Origin: JAFASC01 sp036265935
Lineage (GTDB): Bacteria > Pseudomonadota > Alphaproteobacteria > Rhizobiales > Beijerinckiaceae
Assembly (NCBI GenBank): GCA_036265935.1
Contig: DATAOB010000025.1
Location: 1 to 13,651, forward strand
DNA: 13,651 nt
Direction: 5' to 3'
In this document: positions 1 to 6,122 of the stretch, piece by piece
How the letters are laid out: each line of letters opens with the position of its first letter
Position numbering within the stretch: the stretch's first letter is position 1
Made by a program: the position numbers and the translations under genes
Notes under the pieces: generated by a model
The model's database searches: none
What the model was told of the DNA's origin: nothing
Seen by the model: the letters and a program-made list of their open reading frames with translations, nothing else

Positions 1-2
1 CC

Positions 3-229
3 TGCATCTCCGTCTCCGATCTTATCGATGAGGGCGCACGTTTCACCGCCGCCGAATTCGGCGTCCGGCGCGTTCCCGTCGTCGAAGCAATGGGTATGGG
101 CTAACCTGGATCGTCGCTGACGAGGTCAAGAAGATGGTCGCGAGCACCGCGCCCGGCCTCCATTTCGTCTCGCATCATCCGCTGGCGGTCGACGCTCACC
201 AGGACGTGTTCGTTTATCGGCGCGGGTGA
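3..229 (+). pseudogene. 3' end of an unrecognised gene, apparently frameshifted
   Basis: Two adjoining stretches look coding because their third codon positions are mostly G or C. The first runs from base 3 to a TAA at 102-104 and reads CISVSDLIDEGARFTAAEFG onward. The second is one frame back, from about 104 to a TGA at 227-229, and ends HPLAVDAHQDVFVYRRG. One missing base near 101-104 would join them into a single C-terminus of about 75 residues. The gene begins outside the window. I do not recognise the family. It is either a recently broken gene, an assembly error, or two separate ends, of which the frameshift is the simplest reading. It converges on the leftward gene that ends at 249. 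Confidence 0.4.
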
Positions 230-248
230 AACGCTGAAGTCAGACGAT

Positions 249-1151
249 CTACTGCCGCAGCGGCTCTTGCACGGCCGCCTCGGGCGGCGCAGCCGGCTTC
301 GGCTTTGGTTTCGGCGGCTTCGGCTTGACGTCCTCCACGCCGGCTAGTCGCGCGCCAAGCGCAATCGCACGCGCTTCGGTGACGCGCAGCGCGCAAAAGC
401 CATGCACGTCCTCGCCGGCATAGGTGCGGCACTTTTCTTCGCGTTCCGAGGAAAAGCCCGCCTGCTCCGCGGCGACAGTTTTGGTTTGCTGCTTGTCCTT
501 TCCGGCCGCAGCAAGCAGCGCGCGGAAGTCGGCACGTACTGTCGTCTCGGCATGAGCACGTTCGCGCTCGAACTCTTTGATGCGGTCCGGGCCGAATTCC
601 GACGGTCGCGGACCCCACAAGCCGGCGGGATCGACCTGACAATCGGCGGCCTTGAACTCACAGGTTTTGCCGCCATTCGAGACGAGTACCGCGCCATCGA
701 GCACATCGAACGAGAACGGACAGATTTCCAGGCCAACCTTATAGCGCGATAGGCCCGCCGGTTTGCCTTCCGACGCGAGCGGCAGCGGCATGCCCGAAAC
801 TTCCACCCGGCAATGCTCGTTCGGCTTGGAAATCTGATCGCCGGTGAGCGCGAGTTTTTGGACGCGTAGATCCTTGCCGGCGCGCTCGATGACAAGCGTG
901 CCGGTCGATCCATTACGCAAAAGCGTGCGGCCGACGACCGCGTCCTCCGACGGGGCGTGTAGGATCGGCGGTTTTGGCCTTTCCTTCGGAGCCTCGGGCG
1001 GTGGGGCGACGGTTCCCGCCGGCGCCGGTTGACCGAGGGCGCCCGGCAATTGCAGCTGCGCCAGGGCAGGGGCAGCAGCGAGGCCGAACGCAAGCGCGAT
1101 CGACAGCGCGTCTAGCGGATATCGCCTGCACCGATTGGGGATGTCAGCCAC
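249..1151 (-). CDS. Secreted Cys- and Pro-rich protein of unknown function
   Basis: A 300-residue protein with a GTG start; an in-frame TAG lies only 9 bases upstream, so little choice of start remains. The N-terminus looks like a Sec signal peptide: Arg-rich residues 7-11, a hydrophobic core at about 14-28 and an ALA|Q cleavage site near 31/32, which places the mature protein in the periplasm or outside. A Pro-rich linker follows (about 36-63), then a body with six cysteines (C114, C144, C164, C171, C241, C253), enough for three disulfides. Residues 190-270 are charged and probably helical. The tail at 276-291 is a Lys-Pro repeat (KPKPPKPKPKP), which could touch peptidoglycan or the outer membrane. 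I recognise no catalytic motif or named domain. It is divergent from the Rid-family gene, with 99 bp between the starts; I see no clear Shine-Dalgarno site. Confidence 0.8.
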   Translation of the reverse strand: MADIPNRCRRYPLDALSIALAFGLAAAPALAQLQLPGALGQPAPAGTVAPPPEAPKERPKPPILHAPSEDAVVGRTLLRNGSTGTLVIERAGKDLRVQKLALTGDQISKPNEHCRVEVSGMPLPLASEGKPAGLSRYKVGLEICPFSFDVLDGAVLVSNGGKTCEFKAADCQVDPAGLWGPRPSEFGPDRIKEFERERAHAETTVRADFRALLAAAGKDKQQTKTVAAEQAGFSSEREEKCRTYAGEDVHGFCALRVTEARAIALGARLAGVEDVKPKPPKPKPKPAAPPEAAVQEPLRQ

Positions 1152-1250
1152 GCCAGCAATCTAGAGCGCGCGCTCGCGCGAGGCAAAATCAGCCGCGGGC
1201 GAGCAACTTCGGCCACAAATGCCGATCCTAGTCGCGGGCGGAGATAGACC

Positions 1251-1682
1251 ATGGCTCGAAATGCGTCAGAACCGGCAATCCGACTTTCCAATCCGGAGGA
1301 GCTTGCGCCGCCGCCAGGCTATTCCAACATCGTCGAAATCTCCGGCGGCCGAATCATCTTTATCGCCGGACAAACGGCACTCGACAACCACGGCGATCTT
1401 GTCGGCAAAGGCGATTTCGAAGCGCAAGCGGATCAGGTTTTCCGCAATATTTCGGCGGCGGTGGCTTCTGTCGGATGCACGACGCGCAATCTCGCGAAGC
1501 TCACCGTCTTCGTGCGCGACATGGGCGAGCTTGCAGCCTATCGCCGCGCCCGCAATCGCTTCTTCGCGACGGTAAGGCCGCCTGCGGCGCCAGCCGTGAC
1601 CTTGGTCGAAGTGTCGCGCCTGTTCGGCGACGATTTTCTCATCGAGGTCGAAGCGGTTGCCGCGGCTGGCTTGCCTTCATGA
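1251..1682 (+). CDS. Rid (YjgF/YER057c/UK114) family protein
   Basis: A 143-residue protein, slightly longer than the usual 125-135, with the trimeric Rid fold pattern: IIFIAGQTALDNHGDLVGKG (about 35-54), then a helix starting with QADQVFRNI (59-67), the strand LAKLTVFVRDM (81-91), the helix with YRRARNRFF (97-105) and the strand IEVEAVA (131-137). Classical RidA deaminates reactive enamines and imines from PLP enzymes using an Arg in a PARS-type motif; here the matching stretch reads PAVTLVEV (114-121), with Val where that Arg would be. It is therefore probably one of the Rid subfamilies with a different or unknown ligand. A GGAG-like site precedes the ATG (gcggagat). Its stop overlaps the start of the next gene, so the two are likely translated together. 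Confidence 0.9.
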   Translation: MARNASEPAIRLSNPEELAPPPGYSNIVEISGGRIIFIAGQTALDNHGDLVGKGDFEAQADQVFRNISAAVASVGCTTRNLAKLTVFVRDMGELAAYRRARNRFFATVRPPAAPAVTLVEVSRLFGDDFLIEVEAVAAAGLPS

Positions 1683-2053
1683 ATGCTATCGTCGCGCAAA
1701 TTCAGTGCCGCTGGGCAGCGGCCTTCGCTCGCGCCGACGCCGATGCGCTTGCCTCGCTCTATATTGAGGACGCGCTGTTCTTCGGCTCCATGCCCGATCT
1801 CTATTGCGGCCGAAGCGGCGTGCGGCAGTATTTCGAGACGTTGGCAAAAGGCTACGAAGGCGCTGCTTTCGCTGACACACACACGGTCGAAATCAGCCCC
1901 GACCTGATCGTCTCTGCCGGCTTCGTCACTTTTACCGGCGAGCGCGACGGAGAGCGTTTCTCCCTGCTTTACCGGATGAGCTGGACGCTGGTGCGAAGCG
2001 GGGAGCAGTGGCGAATCGCGAGCCACCACGCCTCGCCGAAAAATTGGGCCTGA
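1679..2053 (+). CDS. NTF2/SnoaL-like (DUF4440-type) small protein
   Basis: A 124-residue protein with the size and pattern of the NTF2-like superfamily: an N-terminal helix CRWAAAFARADADALASLY (10-28), then ALFFGSMPDLYCGRSGVRQY (32-51), the classical signature of SnoaL/DUF4440 proteins where a helix supports the pocket, then beta strands ending in YRMSWTLVRSGEQWRIASHH (98-117). These proteins form cone-shaped pockets and act as isomerases, hydrolases or small-ligand binders; the sequence does not show which. The ATG at 1679 overlaps the TGA of the Rid gene (ATGA), an arrangement that implies translational coupling and a shared role. The frame stays open further upstream, but only inside the Rid gene, so the coupled start is preferred. 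The 154 bp after it (2054-2207) shows no gene. Confidence 0.82.
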   Translation: MNAIVAQIQCRWAAAFARADADALASLYIEDALFFGSMPDLYCGRSGVRQYFETLAKGYEGAAFADTHTVEISPDLIVSAGFVTFTGERDGERFSLLYRMSWTLVRSGEQWRIASHHASPKNWA

Positions 2054-2207
2054 CCGCTTCGTCCGCCATGTCCGCTGGAAACCCGACAACATGCCGACAC
2101 GTTTCGGCGGATGATGTGCGCGGCGTTACAGCAACAGCCCGTCACGAAAAGTAAAACTGCGTGTGAAGCCCTTGCGGGCGAGCGCCAACCGACTCTAACA
2201 TCAGGCC

Positions 2208-2729
2208 ATGGTCGAGAAGGTCATTTCCATCCGGAATGCACGGCCGGCCGACGCGGAAGCAATCGCGGAGGTTCACGACGCCGCGTGGCGCGACGCCTAC
2301 CGGGGCATCATCCCCGGCCGCGAACTCGAGCGGATGATCGCGCGGCGCGGGCCGCGCTGGTGGCAGGCGGCAATCAGCCGCGGCTCCCGGCTGGTCGTTC
2401 TCGACTTCGGCGGCAGCATCGCCGGTTACGCCAGCTACGGTCGCAACCGGGTGCCCGCCATGCCCTATTCGGGCGAGATTTTCGAACTCTATCTCGCCCC
2501 GGAATTCCAGGGCCTCGGCATGGGCCGCCGCCTGTTCGAGGCGGCGCGCCGCGACCTCAACGACCACGGCTATGTCTCGACGCTGGTCTGGGCGCTCGCC
2601 GACAATCAGCGCGCGCTCGACTTCTACACGCGGCTCGGCGGCAAGATCATCCGTCGCGCCGAGGAACGGTTCGGCGACGAGACGCGCGGCCGCGTTGCCT
2701 TCGGATTTGCCGCCGCGACGGCGCGCTGA
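2208..2729 (+). CDS. GNAT family N-acetyltransferase
   Basis: A 173-residue protein of the usual single-domain GNAT length. It opens with the typical beta-1 and helix pattern ISIRNARPADAEAIAEVHDA (6-25). The acetyl-CoA binding motif A is clear: FELYLAPEFQGLGMGRRLF (92-110), with the Q-x-x-G-x-G turn at 101-106. Motif B follows as VSTLVWALADNQRALDFYTR (123-142), with the Asn and the FYTRLGG element that usually flank the acetyl-CoA site. It transfers an acetyl group from acetyl-CoA to an amine, but the substrate cannot be read from sequence. It is on the same strand as ppa, 29 bp upstream of it, and may share a transcript. The start ATG has only a weak upstream ribosome-binding site. Confidence 0.9.
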   Translation: MVEKVISIRNARPADAEAIAEVHDAAWRDAYRGIIPGRELERMIARRGPRWWQAAISRGSRLVVLDFGGSIAGYASYGRNRVPAMPYSGEIFELYLAPEFQGLGMGRRLFEAARRDLNDHGYVSTLVWALADNQRALDFYTRLGGKIIRRAEERFGDETRGRVAFGFAAATAR

Positions 2730-2758
2730 ATGCGCCCGCCTCTGAGCTAGCTTTCCGC

Positions 2759-3289
2759 ATGCGCCTCGAAGCGATTGCCATCGGCAAAGACCCGCCGAAC
2801 GAGGTCAACGTCATTATCGAAGTGCCGATCGGCGGCGAGCCGATCAAATACGAGATGGACAAGGAGGCGGGAACGCTGGTCGTCGACCGCTTCCTCTATA
2901 CGCCGATGCGCTACCCCGGGAATTACGGCTTCATCCCGCATACCCTCTCGGAGGATGGCGACCCCTGCGACGTGCTCGTCGCCAATACGCGGCCGATCGT
3001 CGCCGGTGCGGTGATCGCAGTGCGTCCCGTCGGCGTGCTGTTGATGCAGGACGAAGCCGGCGGCGACGAGAAGATCGTCGCGGTGCCGGCGAGCCGGCTG
3101 ACCAAGCGCTACGAGAAGATCGGCAATTATACCGACCTGCCGGAGATCACGCTAAAGCAGATCGAGCACTTCTTCGCCCATTACAAAGACCTCGAGCCGG
3201 GCAAATGGGTGAAGTTCTCCGGCTGGGCCGACGCGGTTGAAGCGCGCCGGTTGATCGACGAGGCGATCGCACGGGCGAAGCAGGGTTGA
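2759..3289 (+). CDS. ppa: Inorganic pyrophosphatase, family I
   Basis: Hydrolyses pyrophosphate to two phosphates in the cytoplasm, pulling polymerisation and activation reactions forward. The protein is 176 residues, the same length as the E. coli enzyme, and the active site maps with an offset of one: E21, K30, E32, R44, Y56, the metal-binding signature D66-G-D68-P-C-D71, D98, D103, Y142 and K143. The PPase signature DGDPCDV is intact. The ATG at 2759 gives the standard N-terminus; the longer open frame that reaches back to 2111 only runs out of frame through the GNAT gene. The Shine-Dalgarno match is poor. It follows the GNAT gene by 29 bp and precedes cynS by 73 bp, all on one strand. Confidence 0.97.
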   Translation: MRLEAIAIGKDPPNEVNVIIEVPIGGEPIKYEMDKEAGTLVVDRFLYTPMRYPGNYGFIPHTLSEDGDPCDVLVANTRPIVAGAVIAVRPVGVLLMQDEAGGDEKIVAVPASRLTKRYEKIGNYTDLPEITLKQIEHFFAHYKDLEPGKWVKFSGWADAVEARRLIDEAIARAKQG

Positions 3290-3329
3290 TCCCGAACCCC
3301 GCAGCAGCGTTGGCATCCTCCTTGCTCCG

Positions 3330-3354
3330 CTCCTGCCCACATCCTGGGCAGGAG
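3330..3354 (+). promoter_or_regulatory. Hairpin that encloses the cynS ribosome-binding site
   Basis: Perfect 9-bp inverted repeat CTCCTGCCC (3330-3338) and GGGCAGGAG (3346-3354) around a 7-base loop. The 3' arm contains AGGAG (3350-3354), which is the best Shine-Dalgarno site for the cynS ATG at 3363, at an 8-base spacing. In the mRNA the site would be paired unless the stem opens. There is no T-run, so it is less likely to be a simple terminator for ppa. Confidence 0.6.
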
Positions 3355-3362
3355 ATAGAGGC

Positions 3363-3845
3363 ATGAAACGCGAAGAGCTGACCGAGAAAATTCTCGACAT
3401 CAAGCGCGAGAAGGGCTGGACCTGGAAGCATATCACGACCGAGATCGGCGGTATGTCGGAGGTGCTCGTTGTCGGTGCGCTCCTCGGCCAGATGAAGCTG
3501 ATCAAGCCGCTCGCCAAAAAGGCCGCCGACCTGTTCGGCCTATCGGAATCGGAAGAGCGCATGCTGAACGAGGTGCCGATGCGCGGCATGGCCATGCCGC
3601 CGACCGACCCGTTGATCTACCGCTTCTATGAGCTCGTCATGGTCAACGGCCCGGCCTGGAAGGCGCTAATCGAGGAAGAATTCGGCGACGGCATCATGTC
3701 GGCGATCGACTTCGATCTGCAGCTGGAGCGCCTGCCGAATCCGAAGGGCGACCGCGTCAAATTCACGATGTCGGGCAAGTTCCTGCCCTACAAATATTAC
3801 GAGAGCGAGCAGGGCCTGCCGGAATATGGGTTTAAGGAGGCGTGA
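3363..3845 (+). CDS. cynS: Cyanate hydratase (cyanase)
   Basis: Converts cyanate and bicarbonate to ammonia and carbon dioxide through carbamate, detoxifying cyanate and providing nitrogen; it works as a cytoplasmic decamer. The protein is 160 residues against 156 in E. coli. The N-terminal half is the POU-like helical domain (about 1-75). The C-terminal catalytic domain contains YRFYELVMVNG and GDGIMSAIDF, which supply the three catalytic residues R87, E90 and S113 (R96, E99, S122 in E. coli). Many cyn operons also have a carbonic anhydrase and a transporter; neither is beside it here. The AGGAG ribosome-binding site lies in a hairpin directly upstream. The gene ends 4 bases from the stop of the convergent GH13 gene, inside a shared terminator-like stem. 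Confidence 0.97.
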   Translation: MKREELTEKILDIKREKGWTWKHITTEIGGMSEVLVVGALLGQMKLIKPLAKKAADLFGLSESEERMLNEVPMRGMAMPPTDPLIYRFYELVMVNGPAWKALIEEEFGDGIMSAIDFDLQLERLPNPKGDRVKFTMSGKFLPYKYYESEQGLPEYGFKEA

Positions 3846-3859
3846 GCGATCACGCCTCC
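3836..3859. terminator. Bidirectional hairpin between cynS and the GH13 gene
   Basis: A perfect 10-bp inverted repeat, GGAGGCGTGA (3836-3845) and TCACGCCTCC (3850-3859), closes a GCGA loop of the stable GNRA type. It includes the TGA of cynS and the TGA of the opposing gene. The position between two convergent genes fits a shared terminator for both strands. Neither side has a strong T-run, so it might instead be a barrier to 3' exonucleases. Confidence 0.65.
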
Positions 3860-5514
3860 GTTCGGCGCAGAAGGTAATCGAGACCGCCGGCGCGATACCA
3901 GCGATAGCCGTAGCCCTCGATCACGAGCTTGTGTTTGCCGTTCGGCTGCGCCTCGCTGTGATCGTCGGACAATAGATTGACGAGGAGCCGCCCGCCCTCG
4001 CCTTCGAGGCCAACATCAAACGTGATCTCGCGCGCCTTGGGGTCGAGATTGTGCAGAATGACGACGGAATTGTTGCGCCAATCATAGCGCAGCGCGAGGA
4101 TCGCCGGGTCACGCAGGCGCAGGATTTGGTAATCGCCCCAGCCGATTTCCGGCACTTCCTTGCGCATGCGGATGATGCGCTCGGTCCAGTTCAGCATGGA
4201 ATTGTCGAAGCGCCGTTGGATCGCCGCGTTGATATGCTCGAAGCCGTACGGACCGCCTGAGATCACCGGCAGCACCGGCTTGTCGCTCTTGGTGAAGCCG
4301 CCATGCGGCTCGTCCGACCATTGCATCGGCGTGCGCGCGCAATTGCGCTCCGGCAGCTTCAGGTCGTCGCCCATGCCGAGCTCGTCGCCATAGCGAATGA
4401 TCGGCGTACCCGGGAGCGTAAACATCAAACTGTAGGCAAGCTCGATGCGTCCGCGGTCGCCGGCAAGCATCGGCGCAAGCCGCCGCCTGATGCCGCGCTC
4501 ATAAAGCTGCATGCCGGGCTCGGGACCGAACGCGTCGAAGACGACCTGGCGCTCTTTTTCACTGAGCCGGCCAAGATCGAGCTCGTCGTGATTGCGCAGG
4601 AAGAGGCCCCATTGCGCGGTCGCCGGCCGCGGTTTTGTCGCCTTCAACGCTTTGATCAGCGGCCGCGTATCGGAAGCCGCCAGCGCATAGAAAAGATTTT
4701 GGTTGACCTGGAAATTGAACATCATCTGCATACGTTCGCCGTCATCGCCGAAATAGTGCATGTCGGTATCGGGCATAACGTTTGCTTCGGCGAGGATGAT
4801 GGCGTCGCCTTCGCGCCATTGCAGGAATTCGCGAAAGGTGCGCAGCATGTCGTATTGCTCGCGGGGCGCTTTGACATTCGCACCCTTGCTGCCGATGACG
4901 AACGGCACCGCGTCCATGCGGAAGCCGGAGACGCCGAGCTGAATCCAGAATCCCATGATTTTCAGAATTTCCGCCTGCACCAACGGATGTGCCGTGTTGA
5001 GGTCCGGCTGAAAATCATAGAAGCGGTGGAAGTAGTATTCGCGCGCCACCGAATCGTAGGTCCAGGTGGTCTTTTGCACGCCGGGAAACACCATGCCCTT
5101 GTTGGCGCTCGGCGGTTTCTTCTTCGACCAGACGTACCAGTCGCGGTATTTCGAGTGCGGGTCCTTGCGCGCCTCCTTGAACCAGGGATGCTCGTTCGAC
5201 GTGTGATTGACGACGAGGTCGATGATGACGCGGATGCCGCGCTGCTTGGCGCCATGCGTGAACTCGACGAAATCGCCGAGCGTGCCGTAGCATGAATCGA
5301 CGTTGTAGTAATCGGCGACATCATAGCCGTCGTCGCGGTTGGGCGAGGTCTGGAACGGCATCAGCCAGATCGCGGTGACGCCGAGCCCGTGCAGATAATC
5401 GAGCCGGCGCATCAGGCCCTGAAAATCGCCGATGCCGTCGCCGTTGGCGTCCATATAGGTGCCGACGGAGAGGCAATAGATGATGGCATTCTTGTACCAG
5501 AGATCGTTGATCAT
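3850..5514 (-). CDS. GH13 alpha-glucosyl enzyme, trehalose synthase (TreS)-like
   Basis: A 554-residue cytoplasmic GH13 protein without a signal peptide. It begins LWYKNAIIYCLSVGTYMDAN (5-24), followed by GDGIGDFQGL (25-34), as TreS and related enzymes do. The conserved regions are complete: region I DLVVNH (99-104), region II GFRMDAV with nucleophile D201 and R199, region III ILAEANV with acid/base E243, and region IV FLRNHDE with transition-state Asp D310. GIRRRLAPML and the ERNCARTPMQW block are typical of TreS, which interconverts maltose and trehalose. The C-terminal region (about 460-550) is a small beta domain. Maltose/trehalose isomerase is the best guess; a maltose glucosyltransferase or alpha-glucosidase is possible. 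No maltokinase or treYZ gene is nearby. The start is placed at ATG 5514, since the longer frame to 5559 is encoded by a palindromic repeat. Confidence 0.88.
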   Translation of the reverse strand: MINDLWYKNAIIYCLSVGTYMDANGDGIGDFQGLMRRLDYLHGLGVTAIWLMPFQTSPNRDDGYDVADYYNVDSCYGTLGDFVEFTHGAKQRGIRVIIDLVVNHTSNEHPWFKEARKDPHSKYRDWYVWSKKKPPSANKGMVFPGVQKTTWTYDSVAREYYFHRFYDFQPDLNTAHPLVQAEILKIMGFWIQLGVSGFRMDAVPFVIGSKGANVKAPREQYDMLRTFREFLQWREGDAIILAEANVMPDTDMHYFGDDGERMQMMFNFQVNQNLFYALAASDTRPLIKALKATKPRPATAQWGLFLRNHDELDLGRLSEKERQVVFDAFGPEPGMQLYERGIRRRLAPMLAGDRGRIELAYSLMFTLPGTPIIRYGDELGMGDDLKLPERNCARTPMQWSDEPHGGFTKSDKPVLPVISGGPYGFEHINAAIQRRFDNSMLNWTERIIRMRKEVPEIGWGDYQILRLRDPAILALRYDWRNNSVVILHNLDPKAREITFDVGLEGEGGRLLVNLLSDDHSEAQPNGKHKLVIEGYGYRWYRAGGLDYLLRRTEA

Positions 5515-5544
5515 GGCTGTCTCAAGCGCGGCGCTTGCCGCATT

Positions 5545-5627
5545 GTCATTCCCGCGCAAGCGGGCAACTGTATTTTTGAGGATGGCACGAACGCCGTCTT
5601 GTCACGCAAGACGGCGGTGAGAATGAC
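5545..5627. repeat. Compound palindromic repeat element
   Basis: An 83-bp unit bounded by GTCATTC (5545-5551) and its inverse GAATGAC (5621-5627). Inside are two hairpins: CCCGC/GCGGG (5551-5555 with 5560-5564, loop GCAA) and a perfect 10-bp stem CGCCGTCTTG/CAAGACGGCG (5592-5601 with 5607-5616). This is the style of the dispersed intergenic palindromic elements common in alphaproteobacteria. It lies between the GH13 start and the IS110 remnant, and its right half overlaps what looks like the last codons of that remnant, so the exact border is unclear. Confidence 0.65.
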
Positions 5628-6078
5628 GAGGAGTTTGCGGGCAAGCGCGATGAGGGCGAGCTTGGGGGCTTTACCGGCATTGCGCAGGCTCTTGTAGAGG
5701 CTGCAAGTCGGGTTTTGCTGGGGCAGCAGCGAGTGCGGCCATGTAGAACGCATTGCGCACGCGCCATCTGACCACCGCTGATCGAGCGGTTGCTTTTGAG
5801 ACGTCCACTTTCGGTGTTGAACGGCGCAAGACCGACGAGGGCTGCAGCGGCCTTTGGTGATAAGTTGCCCAGTTCAGGCATCAGGGCGATGACGGCCGCG
5901 TCGATCGGGCCAAATGCCTGGCCCCGAGCGCAGGAGTGTCTCGGCTTCGTGGGGAGCGGGCGTGTCGTTGACGAGCGCGCGGATCCCGCATCTCGATGTC
6001 GCAGATCGCAGCATCGAGCCAGGCAAGATGAGCATCGAGGCTGTCGCAGATTGCTGCCTCGTGCTCGCATTCGCTCAT
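5589..6078 (-). pseudogene. IS110-family transposase remnant, C-terminal part
   Basis: Read leftward, fragments of an IS110 transposase C-terminal domain occur in several frames. The first, 6078 to about 5977, is CDSLDAHLAWLDAAICDIEM, the helical region after the catalytic domain. The next, about 5923-5773, is IDAAVIALMPELGNLSPKAA then ALVGLAPFNTESGRLKSNRS, the Transposase_20 core. Around 5763-5703 comes RVRNAFYMAALAAAPAKPDL, and about 5702-5600 SLYKSLRNAGKAPKLALIAL followed by ARKLLVILTAVLRD. At least three frame changes separate them, so no functional protein can be made. The N-terminal DEDD/RuvC-like catalytic half is absent; the sequence to the right belongs to the SDR gene and its hairpin. 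Together with the flanking repeats this explains the gene-free stretch 5515-6122. Confidence 0.85.
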
Positions 6079-6082
6079 TATA

Positions 6083-6118
6083 TCTGGATTCCCCGACCGT
6101 CCTGCGGACGGTCGGGAT
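6083..6118. repeat. Palindromic element / hairpin after the SDR gene
   Basis: A perfect 11-bp stem, CCCGACCGTCC (6092-6102) and GGACGGTCGGG (6106-6116), with a TGC loop, starts 6 bases after the SDR stop codon as read leftward. Its outer edge reads GGAATCCAGA on the minus strand, the typical end of dispersed alphaproteobacterial palindromes. It could act as the transcription stop for the MFS-SDR transcript, although no T-run follows. Confidence 0.6.
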
Positions 6119-6122
6119 GATT

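Noticed and set aside
2054..2207. Possible small gene between the NTF2-like and GNAT genes
   Set aside because: No frame with a start, ribosome-binding site and coding-like codon use; only small GC-rich inverted repeats such as GCCC/GGGC are seen.
2111..2758. Long N-terminal extension of the pyrophosphatase frame
   Set aside because: It overlaps the GNAT gene in another frame, and ATG 2759 gives the standard 176-residue enzyme.
4303..5295. A 330-residue open frame on the plus strand opposite the GH13 gene
   Set aside because: The minus strand encodes a complete GH13 enzyme with all catalytic motifs; the opposite frame is a by-product of GC-rich codon use and has no recognisable domain.
5515..5559. 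15-residue N-terminal extension of the GH13 protein
   Set aside because: It is encoded partly by the palindromic repeat and precedes the conserved N-terminus that starts at MINDLWYKNA.
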